A stretch of 64,000 bases of DNA from Spongospora subterranea f. sp. subterranea (lineage: Eukaryota > Endomyxa: Phytomyxea > Phytomyxea > Plasmodiophorida). The notes under the pieces are model-generated. The model did no database searches. It was given only the letters and a program-made list of their open reading frames with translations, and had not been told where the DNA came from. Below, one piece after another: positions 26,166 to 38,454 of this stretch. Position 1 is the first letter of the stretch, and each line of letters opens with the position of its first letter. The stretch spans positions 62,001 to 126,000 of the forward strand of contig JAUGWO010000057.1 of the NCBI GenBank assembly GCA_049724395.1, read 5' to 3'. A program made the position numbers and the translations under genes.

Positions 26166-26513
26166 ATTACACTGCCACCGAGGGGTAAAACGAATGGGAG
26201 AATTCACATTGGATGAAAATTGGTACCGCTTCTTTGGTCAACGCGGCGACGACCAGAATGAACACCAACACACCGTGGCGGCATCCGTGGACGTCATCTC
26301 GTGACCTGTCGCTAGTACCGGCGCCTGTATCTGATGCGAATGTCGAATCTAGGCAGGAGCTTGTTTACGAAACGGAGTGGAGATTTTTCCCATGGATATA
26401 CCACTTGATATGACCATAACTGTTCCAGTATGACTCATTCAGTGTTGAGTGATTTACAATGCAATGCACATATATACTAAACGTAAATACTTTACTTGCA
26501 ATTTGCGTAAACA

Positions 26514-29500
26514 TTGTCTGTGTTCGTTGTACTCACATACAAGGACCTATACGACTGGCTGAAGGACCAGTTGGAGAAGGACAAAGACGGAGCCGACATG
26601 TCCAAAGAAATGAAGAAGCTGGCCATGAAGACAGAAGGAACACCGTTAGGGAGAGTCATGTCATTAACGGGTGACTTCATGGAGATCGTGATAAAGCACG
26701 GATGGGAGAACTCTTTTGAAGGCAAGGAAGGTCAGAAGCTCGAAGTCAAGTTTCTGCTGGAAGCGGTGCGACCTTTTAAGCTGAGGAAGAAAATGAAGAA
26801 ACTCATGAGCTCCGAGAAGGCGGGCTTGCACAGAAGTCCAGACTTATTCTTAGCATTGCTAAAGAGTGGGAGGACTCGGAGGAGCGCTCCTCTAAAGAAG
26901 CAACGGTCTGAGCCCAACCCTAAGAAGCATGGGACGGATACTCGGAACCGCGAAGCGCGGGCGCCGCATAGCAATCGTCCACAAATCAACCCGAAGAAGG
27001 GAAAGGGTTTGATTTGCTACAACTGTGGAAAAGCTGGACATCCAGTCTATGCTTGCCCAGATAACCTGAGTAAGGAGAAGGTTGCTCAGATACTGGAAGA
27101 GAAGAAGCTCCAGAAGAATAAACAGAAGCATAAGGTTGATTATCTTTTGAAAAAGAACCAACATAAGCAGAAGGCTGATTACCTCTTGGTTTATCGACTA
27201 GTCAGAAACGATTCAGATAACAATCGTATTCTAGCTAAAGTTAATGAAGGAAGATTCGTGCCTGCTATATTGGATAGTGGTGCAACGGATGTTAGCTTAT
27301 TACCAAGAAGTATTGCTAATGAAGCTATCAGAAGTAGTAATCTAGAAGTAGAAGTGTTGGACCCACCAGTAAAGCTGATACTTGGTGACAACGTAACCGA
27401 AATCGAATCCACTGAGGCCATCACTGTGGTCATCAGATTAACAACAAAGGTTGGCGAGATGATCACTCGTAAACACCGATGTCTTATCTGGGATGTACCA
27501 AGCGATGAGATTATCTTAGGAGGAGATTTATTGAAGCAGTTGGGTATTGATCCAGAAACAGCGTTGGAAACGCTAATAGAAGAGGGTAGGCCTAACCCAA
27601 TCAATACAGCAATGATATCAACAGAAGCCCGATCAGAAGGGGAAGAAATGCAAATGAACACAGCAGACAATGAAGAAAAGCGCAATCCACGTGATTCGCA
27701 CTTTACAGAAGATGACGTCCAAATCGGGGACGTTATAACAATAGAAAGCAGCCTAGAAGACTTAGTGAAACAAGCTGCGACAAATGGCTTGCCAAAACAG
27801 TGGCAAGACAAACTGAGATACTTAGTAAACAAGTATGGCTCAGTCTGGCGAAAGAGTCTAGGTCCGGACTCGCCAGCAGAAGTGACACCGTTCAAAACTC
27901 AACTGAAGCCAAATGCATTTCCATTCAAATGCAAGGCTAGAAGATACAGCACAGAAGATAGCGAATTCTTGAAGAAGTTCGTTGATGAGCTAATGAAGTA
28001 TGGTCTAGTTGAAGAGAATTACAATTCTGAATGGGCATCACCAGTATTGGTGGTGAAGAAGAAGGATGGAGGCCAGAGAATGACAGTAGATCTTCGTGGA
28101 GTAAATGCACTCTGCGAAAGTACTGTCTGGCCTATGCCGTTCATGGAAGCAATAGTCAAACATCTGGCTGGATCAAAGTTCTGGTTCAAACTGGATGCTT
28201 TCAAAGGGTTCTGGATGATGCCTCTTGCAGAAGAATGCAGAGAGATGTTTTCATTCATGACCGATAGAGCGGTATACACCCCGCTAAGATCTATTCAGGG
28301 CGCGCTAAATTCAGCAACCCAATTTCAGGCAAGAATGTCTGAAGTATTTAAAGATTTGATCTTTCAGAAGTTGATTATCTGGATTGATGATCTGTTAGGA
28401 TATTGCAAAATCAATGGAGATTGGTATTGCAGTCTTGAAGAAACCCTACGGATCGCGAATATATACAACATTAAGTTTAATGTATCTAAATGTGATTTAT
28501 TCACAAACAGGATTAAGTTTTGCGGAAGGCTTTTCTCAACAGAAGGAGTAGAGCACGATCCATCACGAATTGAGGCGCTGATTGGCATTACGCAACCGAA
28601 GAGTGCCAGGGATTTACAACAATTTCTAATGGCCGCTCAATGGATGAGCAGATCAATCCCAGAATATAATACGCTTGTTCACAAACTCCAAGAAGTGTTT
28701 GAAGAATCCATGAAGAACATGCCAAGCAGAAAGAAGAGTATCGCTAGGCAAATTAGACTAGTGAAGTATGGGTGGAACGCAACGCATGCGCTAGCTTTTG
28801 AGAAGTTGAAACTAGCCATAGCACATTGCGTAAAGCTCGGATATCCACGTGATGATCGAATTCAGTGCATGTTCACAGATGCCAATGAATATAACTCATC
28901 TGGCATGGTCACACAGATTCCAATAGAAGATGCGGAACAACCTGTCGAACTGCAGAGACACGAGCCTCTCGGTTTTGTGGGACACAGGTTCAACGCAACG
29001 GAGTTGAACTGGACAGTAGCAGAAAAAGAAGGCTATGCAATTAAAGATACCATGACGAAGTTGGATTATCTTTTGCAAATGAAGCGACCATTCAAACTAT
29101 TTTCAGACCATAAGAATCTGGTTCAAATATTTTCACCAAAAGATGTGTCCAAACCCACTGCACACAAACTGCAGCGATGGGCGTTGGAATTACAGAGATT
29201 TCATTATGAAATCGAGCATATTAGTGGTGAAAGCAATGTTTGGGCAGACTTGATGACGAGATGGGGGGCTCCACCTCCAGTCGAACACCAGCTCACAGTG
29301 AACGTGCGAAGACTCACAAAAGCTATGATCAGTGAAGAGATGAGAGTAAGGCCACTGCAGAGAGCAGAATTTAAATGGCCTGACACATCGGAAATCAAAA
29401 CAGCACAGAAGAAATGGTTAAAAGAAGAAATGTTCGTTGAGAACGAACAATCAGAAGGATTGATAGTAACGAAGACTGGAAAAATCATTATACCTGAAGA

Positions 29501-31260
29501 AAGTGATGATTTGAAGATTAGGTTATGTGTGATTGCACATAGCGGAGGCAACAGTGGTCACCTTGGATACCAGGCAGCGACTCGGAAGATAGCTGAGTAC
29601 TGCTGGTGGAAAGGATGCGAGCGCGATATGCTACAATTGTAGTACGTGTCTGCATTGCTTGCCGACGAGAGGCGGAATGAGAATTCCGAGACCATTGGGA
29701 GAAGCAGTCCATGGAACAAAACGCAATGAAGTGCTCCACATGGACTGGATATATATCATGCCTGCGCCACGGAAGGGATTGCATGATTTCCAGTGGAACC
29801 TGATCCTGAGAGAAGATCTCACGGGCATGATAAAGATAACACCGGCACAAACGCCGAACACTGCAGTAACGATTGAAGCGCTACTGGAGTGGAGAGCAAT
29901 TTTCGGAACACCGGAAATTATAGTAACAGACATGGCATCATATTTCATGTCCGATGTGATGAAGGTATATTCGAGAAGATGCAATATTCGACGTCATTTG
30001 ACAGTGACGTATGGTCATTACAACAATGGCTCGATTGAAGTGATCAATAAGAATTACCTCCTATTGATTCGAGCATTGCTGTCTGAACTGAGATGGGATA
30101 AGGACATGTGGCCATATCTCAATCACAATATCGAGCATACTATCAATCATAGGGAACAGACTAGGCTCAACGGGCATGCACCCATTACAGTGATGAGTGG
30201 GATGAATGCGGACAACCCTTTGTCGGAAGTTTTCTGGTGCCCTGGAAGAAATGAGTTTGCAGTAAGCCCACTTGGAAAAGAGAAGATCCAGAACAGTGTG
30301 GAACAGTTGCAAAGTTCACTTGAAGAAATGCACAGAAATGTGTGTGACACATCTGCTAAATTGCGTGCTAAGAAGAGAGCGCAAAAGGACCATTTTCGAA
30401 GAACACCAAATTTCCATTTGGGTGACTATGTGCTAATTGGTTTGCCGGAGCCGAATACGGCGGGCAAGAAGCTTTTTTTGAAATGAAGAGGCCCCTACCG
30501 TATCACAGACTCGCAAAGTAACTATGTTTTTGAAGTTGAAAATATAGTGACTGGCAACAAACAAATTGTCCATGGGGATAGAGTGCGATACTATGATGAT
30601 AGTAAGCTGAATATCTCAGAGGATATCAATAAAGCCCAGTTCTCCCATGATAATTTTTCTTTTGAAGTGAAGGAATTCAAAGGTTGCAGATTTGACCCAC
30701 AATCTGGGCAAATTCAGCTGCTGGTTGAATGGAAAGGATTTACTGAAGCAGATAATTCCTGGGAAAATCTGGAACATCTCAACACTGACGTACCAGGGCT
30801 AGTAGCAAATTATGCCAAGAAGTTAATTTCAGAAGACCATGTTCTGAAAGAAGATGTTATTGCGTTTATTACAAAGAAGAGTTGATTGTTGGGAGTCATG
30901 CTTTTTCCCACTGGGTTTTTTAATGCGATATTCCGAAGTCAACTATCAGAAGGTACAACTTTTGTACAGAAGCGGTTACAACAGAAGTCAAATTTTGAAG
31001 GAGGGGAATGTATCAATTATGTATTCACATGACTAACGAATGCACATATTCCCTGCAGAAGGCAATAACTAAGAAGACGGCGTGACCACCAGTAAGACGG
31101 CAGGACCATGACTGAAGCAAAGGCCGCGTCACTGGAAGAGATGCGTCACGGACTGCGGAACCTGCGAGAGAGGTCTGCCGGAAGAGAAGGAAGAATAATA
31201 CAGAATTGATTGATTGACAAAAGCGATAGAAGTCTGAACTCAACTTACACGGCAAGTTGG
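26514..31260 (+). mobile_element. Ty3/gypsy chromovirus-type LTR retrotransposon, nearly whole but 5'-truncated
   Basis: Parts in order: gag C-terminal region with a CCHC knuckle (CYNCGKAGHPVYAC, about 27017), aspartic protease (AILDSGATDVSLLP, 27265), reverse transcriptase (TVDLRGVNAL and the catalytic box as IIWIDDLLGY, 28375), RNase H (LFSDHKNL), a zinc-binding integrase start, the integrase core and a C-terminal chromodomain (LLVEWKGFTEADNSWENLEH, 30720) ending near 30885. A purine-rich tract precedes TGTATCAATTATG at about 31009, a likely 3' LTR start. I found no matching 5' LTR, and the gag start seems missing. The frame is open over most of its length, with about two interruptions, so this is the youngest retroelement in the window. 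Confidence 0.92.
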
Positions 31261-31265
31261 CACAC

Positions 31266-31385
31266 CGTATTGGATACAACCTTGGGGGGTCTTCCAAAAT
31301 TCCATCACTCACGGGTTCCGAACTCATGCCTTACACTCACCCGGACATGCCTGCCACCAATAGGGACAGACAGGAACCAAGCTTA
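31266..31385 (+). repeat. 120-bp dispersed repeat, copy 1
   Basis: It matches 32137–32257 in the same orientation with about 10% difference, from CCGTATTGGATACAACC to CAGGAACCAAGCTTA. It lies at the outer edge of the Ty3/gypsy element. On the minus strand the second copy contains GTTCGAAAC, which fits an RNA polymerase III B-box, so a tRNA-derived SINE is conceivable, but no clear A-box is seen. Confidence 0.7.
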
Positions 31386-31404
31386 CTCCTTGGCTTGTGT
31401 TCCA

Positions 31405-31760
31405 AGAAGGTGTCCAAACCCATGACGGTGAACTGCGTTTCGATTTCCCTATGAAAACCTCCCAATTTTGGCCAGTGAAATTAGGGATATGTTTGAATCC
31501 TGGGCTGTGATTGGATAGCACAAAGACTTCTCTTAGGACGTGGGGAGTTTGATCCTCCTGCTCATCGACGGGCGCGGTGCGTCATACGGTCGGCATCTTC
31601 TAATGGCTTATCTACAACAAGAGTGTGAGACTCTGAATCTCTCAAATGAGCAGTGGCTGCAATCAAGGTATATTAGAGAAGTGATTGTATTGATGATGAT
31701 TCCCCAATTGATTCATGTGTGCCGTTCACCGAGATAGTGACTCCTGGAATCTGACAATGC
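31405..31760 (+). repeat. Dispersed repeat family (copy 2 of 2)
   Basis: Second copy of the repeat at 20365–20735, same orientation, moderately diverged. It directly follows the 120-bp repeat, so the two could be parts of one larger non-autonomous element; the 20-kb copy lacks the 120-bp part. Confidence 0.65.
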
Positions 31761-32136
31761 CCCTAGGTTCTAGAGTTCGAGTTTGGTTCCTACAGCTGGA
31801 GCTGTTGCTGTTGTGCAAATGGTTTGTTGCAGTTGCATCAGCATGTCGGTTGTGACAGGTGTTTGATGCAGGCTGGCTTGGGCGTCAGAGCTAGGGTCAT
31901 TAAGCATCTTGAGGGAAGTGTGGAGGTGGCGAGGGAGAGGATTCGAGAGCGGTATGGCATGGTGTACAAAGGGCCAGGTGACGAGCCATCGTCATCTGGC
32001 CCTAGAGTAGATATGGGTACTATAGACCTAACACAAATGTGTTGAACTCAATCACAAAACAAAACAACATCTCCCTCCCCACATTCCTTAGAGGCCATGT
32101 GGTCAGGCCTTCGTGCTTAACATTTACTCTACTTTT

Positions 32137-32257
32137 CCGTATTGAATACAACCTTGGGGGTCTCCCAAAATTCCATCTCTCACGGGGTTTCGAACTTATG
32201 GCTAGCACTCACCCGGACATGCCTGCCACCAACTGCGACAGACAGGACCAAGCTTAA
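32137..32257 (+). repeat. 120-bp dispersed repeat, copy 2
   Basis: Second copy of the 31266–31385 repeat, ending 15 bp before the ATG of the next ORF. If that ORF is expressed, this repeat would form its 5' leader or promoter. Confidence 0.7.
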
Positions 32258-32271
32258 CTTCGAGGGGAATT

Positions 32272-32841
32272 GTGATGCCGCAGTTTTCAATGGTCCAATT
32301 CAATTTCCAAATGGTCTGGATTGTGATATTGTTCATTTTGTTATCTCCTGCCCACTCGACCAAAGACCACCATAGCGGAATCCCTTTCGTCAATTTATCT
32401 GTTGGCAACAGTGATTTATGTTACAACAATCTGCCTGGCAACACTGAAGACCGAGTAGTTCAAGACCTATTCCCTGTTTGTCAACCACCTGATCCTGATA
32501 CTGTTCAGTTTTTTCCAGAAATTGGAATTCTGTCAAATCAACCACATTGCCAATCCACGACCAGTTCATCTTCACGAATTGGGGCTTGTTCGACTAGTGG
32601 CAGCGATCAACCCTTGGGCGGTGTCCCTTTCGTCAATCTATTTCGTGGCAACGGTGTAATATGTGATGCTTTTCCGACTGACCATATTCAAAATCGAACA
32701 GCTCAAGTTCCATTTCCCGACTGTCAAAAACCTGGTACTTTTTCATTGCCGTCGAGGACCGGTGAAATAGTTTCATTGGAGCACCTCAATGGACAGCTCA
32801 CGTGTAGTTTATTGTCCCAAAATGATTTTTTGCTCAACTGA
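32272..32841 (+). CDS. Putative secreted protein with two internal repeats
   Basis: The 189-residue frame begins MMPQFSMVQFNFQMVWIVIL, with a hydrophobic core and a plausible signal-peptidase site near AHS. The mature part contains two related segments of about 50 residues, one opening GIPFVNLSVGNSDLCYNN and the other GVPFVNLFRGNGVICDAF; each continues to a PVCQPP/PDCQKP Cys-Pro motif. The duplication and the Cys pattern suggest a small extracellular protein. I do not recognise the family. Its 3' end overlaps the next ORF by 53 bp in a different frame, so one of the two starts/ends is probably wrong or they are joined by splicing. Confidence 0.4.
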   Translation: MMPQFSMVQFNFQMVWIVILFILLSPAHSTKDHHSGIPFVNLSVGNSDLCYNNLPGNTEDRVVQDLFPVCQPPDPDTVQFFPEIGILSNQPHCQSTTSSSSRIGACSTSGSDQPLGGVPFVNLFRGNGVICDAFPTDHIQNRTAQVPFPDCQKPGTFSLPSRTGEIVSLEHLNGQLTCSLLSQNDFLLN

Positions 32842-33793
32842 AAATACCGATGAAGATGCTCGCAACCTGGGTTACTCTTCAGACAACAACAAAGACTTGG
32901 ATGATGTATTGCCTCTCTCCAAAAAACGCATTTCCCGTCATTACTCAATCAACGTGAACGGCGTCAAGAAACCTCGTGTGGTCTGGAAACGCTTACCATT
33001 GGAATTTGCCAAGAACTGGCCAAAATTGAAATTTCCTTGTCCGAAAGAGTGTATATCGGTTTCAGAATCACCACTCATCGACCATGAAGTTGTCGCCAAT
33101 ACACATTGCAACCATCAGACTCCGGATCAGATTGCTGCGTTCGAAAGTGCTGTTTTGATCGCCATTCGTCTTCAAACCAACGACAATTGCACTCCAATTG
33201 TCGCCAACAAACAAAGCAACAATCAGACTCCGAAGCGGTCTGCCGTCGAAAATGCTGTTTTGATCGCCATTGAAAATTGTCTTCAAAACAGCGCCAATTG
33301 CTTTCCAGACTATCAGGATAAGCTGAAATCTAAGTCAACTGAGATTGCACAATCCATATTGGATGATAATGATGAGAACTTGATGTTATGTTTACTTTAT
33401 GGTCATCTGAATGAGAGAAATCAGCGAAGACTCTTATCGATGACACCAACAGGCTCTAAATTGTTGCTCCCGAAATGGGTAGCAAACATATTGTCGTTGA
33501 CGTCGCTTGTATTTCGATCTGCACAGGCCTATCGTTATCATGTTCCTGTTTTAACACTGTTCTGGAATGCGTCTATGAAACTGCTAGAACTGTATGGAGC
33601 CAACAAAAAGGTCTATATGGAGTACTTAAGGCTTCATATTCTGGACAAAATGGCTTATTGCTGTTTTGATAATAGGGTGAAGCTCGACAGGAACAGAAAT
33701 GAATTTATTAGAACGACTCTGATTCAGCACCTATCTTGGGTTCTGAGTCTCATCAGCAATTCGATTCTTGCTGAGGCAATGAGAGAACAGTGA
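32789..33793 (+). CDS. Unrecognised 334-residue protein
   Basis: A long uninterrupted frame with balanced composition. A possible later start is the Met at 32819. The middle has two related segments (FESAVLIAIRLQTNDNCTPI and VENAVLIAIENCLQNSANCF), each preceded by an NNQTP/NHQTP motif, and the C-terminal half is helical (LSLTSLVFRSAQAYRYHVPV...). No known domain is recognised. The length and composition argue for a true gene. It overlaps the preceding ORF and may be spliced to it. Confidence 0.5.
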   Translation: MDSSRVVYCPKMIFCSTENTDEDARNLGYSSDNNKDLDDVLPLSKKRISRHYSINVNGVKKPRVVWKRLPLEFAKNWPKLKFPCPKECISVSESPLIDHEVVANTHCNHQTPDQIAAFESAVLIAIRLQTNDNCTPIVANKQSNNQTPKRSAVENAVLIAIENCLQNSANCFPDYQDKLKSKSTEIAQSILDDNDENLMLCLLYGHLNERNQRRLLSMTPTGSKLLLPKWVANILSLTSLVFRSAQAYRYHVPVLTLFWNASMKLLELYGANKKVYMEYLRLHILDKMAYCCFDNRVKLDRNRNEFIRTTLIQHLSWVLSLISNSILAEAMREQ

Positions 33794-33957
33794 GAGAACA
33801 CCGAAATGATCAAAAGGGATGTTCAATACGTGACTAAATACAATAACACGAAACCATCAATTTGAAGGAGCAATTGCGACAAAAGTTTCCAAATATCTGA
33901 AATGACCTGGATATTGACTGAGGTATTTTCGAGACGGCGATGAGTTAAAATGACAAT

Positions 33958-36900
33958 TTATACACTCGAAGTTGATGGTAAGCAGAATAATGAAGATTCT
34001 TGATGTGGCAGTGACGGTGTTGATTGAGGAATTTTCGCAGCTTGACCTCCGGCTTGGATACTGCTTAGATAATTCAGAGCCGATCCTGCCTTGAACCACT
34101 GAATCTGATTGTCATTAAATGTATGCCGAACTACGATGCTGATCTGCGTTCCGTCGGGTTTGACGACGTTCGCCAAGAGCGGTTTGTCGGGTGAAAGGCT
34201 ATCCAGACCCAAGATGGAAACCCGGTCGCGGCCACTGATTAGGTCATAATCAGATACATGGTCGAACGTTAAAGGAAGCATTCCCTAGATATCAATTGCC
34301 CTTAGAAACAATCAAGCAAGTTTTCAGTACGACAGGGAGATATCAATTTCAACAACAAACGGACTAAAATTGTAAACGGCATACCTGCTTTTTCAAGTTG
34401 GTTTCGTGAATTCGCGCGAAAGATTTGGCAATGATGGCACGGCCGCCGAGGTATCGCGGCTCCAGAGCAGCCTGTTCTCGGGCGCTACCTTCACCTAAAC
34501 AGAGCCGCCATCCACCTCAGCTATGCATATACAACACTCATACAGAACCAATTGGCAATTGAAACACACAAAAGTACCGGTTTGTCAGAATAAGAAAACT
34601 ATCATTGTATTCATTAAAGTAAAGAGAAAAATAAATGAACATCAAATGAAATATTGTTAGATATACTATTGATGCCCATTCATTATACCAGTGCTACATA
34701 CCGTAGTTATGATCACCAATTACAATCCAGTCTATGTTCGCGGCTTTAAGCTTTCGAGCAACTGTGGGAACGGCATCATAAACGTCAGCAACTGCAGCTT
34801 CCGAGACGATGTGATCCAGGACAGAATTGACTCGACCGTTGTCGTCATTAACAGCACCAATAAGGCAATTATTGCTGAGGTTGTCGAGATGACCCCTGTA
34901 TCTGAAACAAGACCGCATAATGTTAAGTCACAAGACTGGTCGAGCTGAGTAGAGTTTCGGAAAAAACCGGAAAAACATAAAATAGATGTTAACCAAGAAA
35001 CTAATAGCAAAACACTACAAAAAACTTATGCACTATCGCAAAGGCTGCGGTCGTAATGACGAAATACACGTATTAGATATTAAATTTGTGAAAAATTCCA
35101 TGAAAAGTTGAGTTTGTTTTTTGAACAAAAATACCGACTTGAGCCAAGGACCGGCCATCGATATATGATCGGTTGTGCACTTGCCACGAACTTTGATCAA
35201 TACGCGAGCATCTAAGTAAAATTGTGTGTAATTAGCAACAGTTTGAATTCAACTCATTGACGCCCTACTCTCAATGTTTTTCGCGTTCCAAACAGGAAAT
35301 GGCTCAAGCAACTGAAGGCGCTTTGAATCCTGGGAAATGACAACATCGACTCGCGTGCCAACTTCAGGAGGCGCTTGGAAACCAGAAAGATCGCTGTCGA
35401 ATCCGCCGGCGGGCAAATCTGCGGCGATCGGTGGGGTGAACCGAAATGGCCTTCCGTCAGATCCCTGAACAACTGTTTGGGTGACAAACAGCACGATATT
35501 TTGTTCGTATATGGCATTAAAACTGACAAAAAACTCCAACATTTGGAACTGTCCAGAAGAGCGATCTTTCAACCGTAGGAACCAGCTAAAAACAAAAAAG
35601 GTTAGATGAGTGGAAACGGACCGTTAATGAATCAGTAACGGGATTGAAATCGAGCGACCCGGAAAACGACATTGCGGTTACGATTTCGGGAGAGGCGAGG
35701 AAGTTATGGGTGGCGAGATTTCCATCGTTGCGACCAGCGAAGTTACGGTTGAACGATGTCACAATGGAGTTCGGGGTCCCTGACAAACGTGTTTTTAGAC
35801 AAAACAGAAAACCACAAGGCAAAAAAGCGGGCACCCTTTGTGACGTCGATTCGTTTCCATTGACCGACGCATGGACCACAGGCGTTAGCCAATATGGTGC
35901 AACCCGCTTTTTCAAACACCGACATTTGGCCATTGCGGACCGTTGTCAGCTTGATTTTTTCAGACCCCGGGGTAACGAAGAACGGAACAACTGGTTTCAA
36001 GCCCCTATCTAAAGCCTGTTGTGCAATATTCGCGGCCCTACGATAGGCGGTTACTCAAACAGCTGGGCAATACCAGAAAGAGAGAAAACAAGGTCTGTAA
36101 ACAAAATCATGCTCGCCTGATCTGAAACGAGTTCACATGAAGAAGGAGCCTCCTTTCAATTCATGGGTAAACATGAACCATACCTGGATATATCTTCATA
36201 CGACGAATTAGTGCATGAACCAATTAAGGCTGCACTTATCTTTTTCGGCCATTTTTTGTCGTGAACAGCTTGCTTATAGTCGGATAACGAATGGGATACA
36301 TCCGGTGAATTAGGACCTAGAGCAGTTCATGACAGTGCCACGCCAAATAAGCACAATGGGCTACCGTTGATCGTAGGTTGCAAGGAATTCAAGTCGATTT
36401 CGATCTGTCACAACAATTTCAACCTACAATTACCAGGATTTTGCTATAAAAAAAAATGGAAAATGATGCTCATATTGCTCAGGAAAACGTGGGGTGATCC
36501 GGAGATCACAAGTGAGTAGGCCTCCAAGACTTCGCAGCTCGCGGTGATGGCCTCTATTATGAGAGAGCTGCTTGTCACCAGGCCTGACTGGAAGTCTCAG
36601 AAGGTGACTATTCTCACTCTCGGCAATCTAGCGCAGAATCTGGGAAGCATGATTGCCAGAGGGCGCAGAATTTCCCATTGTCATTGAAAAAACAATATAA
36701 GCGTAGGTTACGGCGAAACATCAAACACAACAAACAGGCAGCAATCATTGGAGCGGAGAACTTACAATTTTCTCGTATTTTTGACCGGCATCGGCTATCA
36801 ATAAATCAGCATACTGACTAACGACTTCGGCCATAGCTTCGCGATTTGTTGCATGCAGATAAGCAATCTGCCGTTCGTTATAGGGGAATATGGAAGTCGT

Positions 36901-38138
36901 GGCGCCGGTTTCGGCGCCCATGTTGCAGATAGTAGCTGAGTGAAAACGTTAGTCATCCAGATATAGACGAATCGAATTAAGCGATACCTTGTCCGGTGGC
37001 GGATATGGACTCTACACCATCGCCGAAGTATTCCAGAACGTGGCCGGTGCCGCCTTTCACAGTTAATTGCTCAACAATCTGAAACAAATGTATTCATGAT
37101 GGATGCAGAAAACAGGTCAAAAACGAAGAACAACTTTCAGAATCACATCTTTAGCGGAGGTCCATCCGGAGAGTTTTCCCTTTAAATGAACACCAATTAC
37201 TTTGGGGCATTTCAGTTCCCAGGACGCCCCAGTCAAAACATCGACGGCGTCTGCTCCCCCCACACCGATCGCACATGCACCCAAACCGCCGGCATTTGGC
37301 GTGTGCGAATCAGTGCCAATCATCAATAATCCTAATGTTTCGGATTACGCTGGAGTCAATACACGACAAAAGAAAAGAAAGTCGTGAACGGATTGAAGTG
37401 TAAAGTAACAGAAACTATAACCAAACGGTATAGCTGACCAGGAAGAGCATAGTTTTCCAAAACGATTTGGTGAATGATCCCAGACCCGGGTTTCCAAAAC
37501 CCAATGCCGTATTTCGCGGATGATGATCGGAGGAATTCGAACACCTCCTTATTCGTGTCCACGGCTGCTTCCAGATCGTCTTTTGCATTGGCCTAACAAT
37601 TCGAGCAATCGGCGCACAATGATTTTTAGACCACAAGGGACTGACAATGGCGTCGATTAGATGATCGCAATGAACTGTAGCTGGAACCTGACTGCGGTCC
37701 AGCCCAGTCGACATGAATTGAAGTATCGCCATCTGCGCCGAGGCGTCCTGCATGGCGACTCGATCTGCCTCAAGTTAAGTCACATACCAAAGACGATCAA
37801 TAAAGGTTTGGAGGCAAGTTCAGACACATGACGTTCAACTCATTGATGCGGAACGATAATGGAATAATGGCGCAATATAACCAACCTGGTCGTAGTTGAA
37901 GGTAACTTCTGCCAGGGGTGATATCATGTGCCGTACTAGAATCGGCAAGATGCCCATACAATATTTTCTCCGAAAGGTTCATGGGACGGGAAATGTGCTG
38001 TCTCGCCTGCGCCAGGCGGGCGGACATGGTCCTGTATACTCGCTCGAGGTCAGCATCCGGTTCGTGCAAACTCATGCCGCAAGACAGGTTGCGGCGCCCA
38101 TAACGGGAGGTCCTCCGGCATCGTGATAATATCAGCAT
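33958..38138 (-). CDS. ACO2: Mitochondrial aconitate hydratase, 15 exons, intact
   Basis: It converts citrate to isocitrate in the TCA cycle using a 4Fe-4S cluster. Exons: 38138–37886, 37764–37646, 37592–37439, 37331–37135, 37078–36988, 36935–36766, 36404–36365, 36316–36184, 36037–35835, 35779–35622, 35464–35269, 35211–35139, 34901–34702, 34494–34385, 34284–33958. All junctions are GT–AG and in phase, giving 807 residues (family about 780). The N-terminus, [21 protein letters not shown], is an Arg-rich mitochondrial presequence (inference). Visible landmarks: [22 protein letters not shown] and [11 protein letters not shown] (the three cluster cysteines), and [14 protein letters not shown] near the active site, where His is usual instead of Gln. 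The C-terminus extends about 25 residues beyond the usual end. Introns range from 47 to 361 bp; the 48-bp intron contains an in-frame stop, confirming splicing. Confidence 0.95.
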
Positions 38139-38454
38139 TGAAAAGAAATGACAGGCCGCTCTGCTGCCAAGTGCAGCTAAAGGTAATTCTTTACCAGTTG
38201 CAGCACCACATCGCTGACACCAGTCACGGGACCGTCAACTGCAGTACGCAAAGTTATTTTAAGACCACAAAGTGGCAGCGTCGATGACAGGCCGCCTGTC
38301 GAAGTGTACATGACACATATGTATTGACTGCAACCCCGGTCGCCACATTGTCCAGCATGATCGGGGTAACGGTTGGCAACCGTGCCGTGTTACAATCACT
38401 TCGGATTTCTCATCCTCAGCCCATTATTTGAGATTAACAGTGGGAAAACTTCTC

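Noticed and set aside
31266-31385. tRNA gene
   Set aside because: Only a B-box-like motif is present; no acceptor stem, anticodon arm or A-box can be drawn.
35464-35621. Extra N-terminal residues of an aconitase exon (MKDRSSGQF...)
   Set aside because: This is intron sequence; the GTCCGT donor and GTTGTTCAG acceptor join conserved residues exactly.
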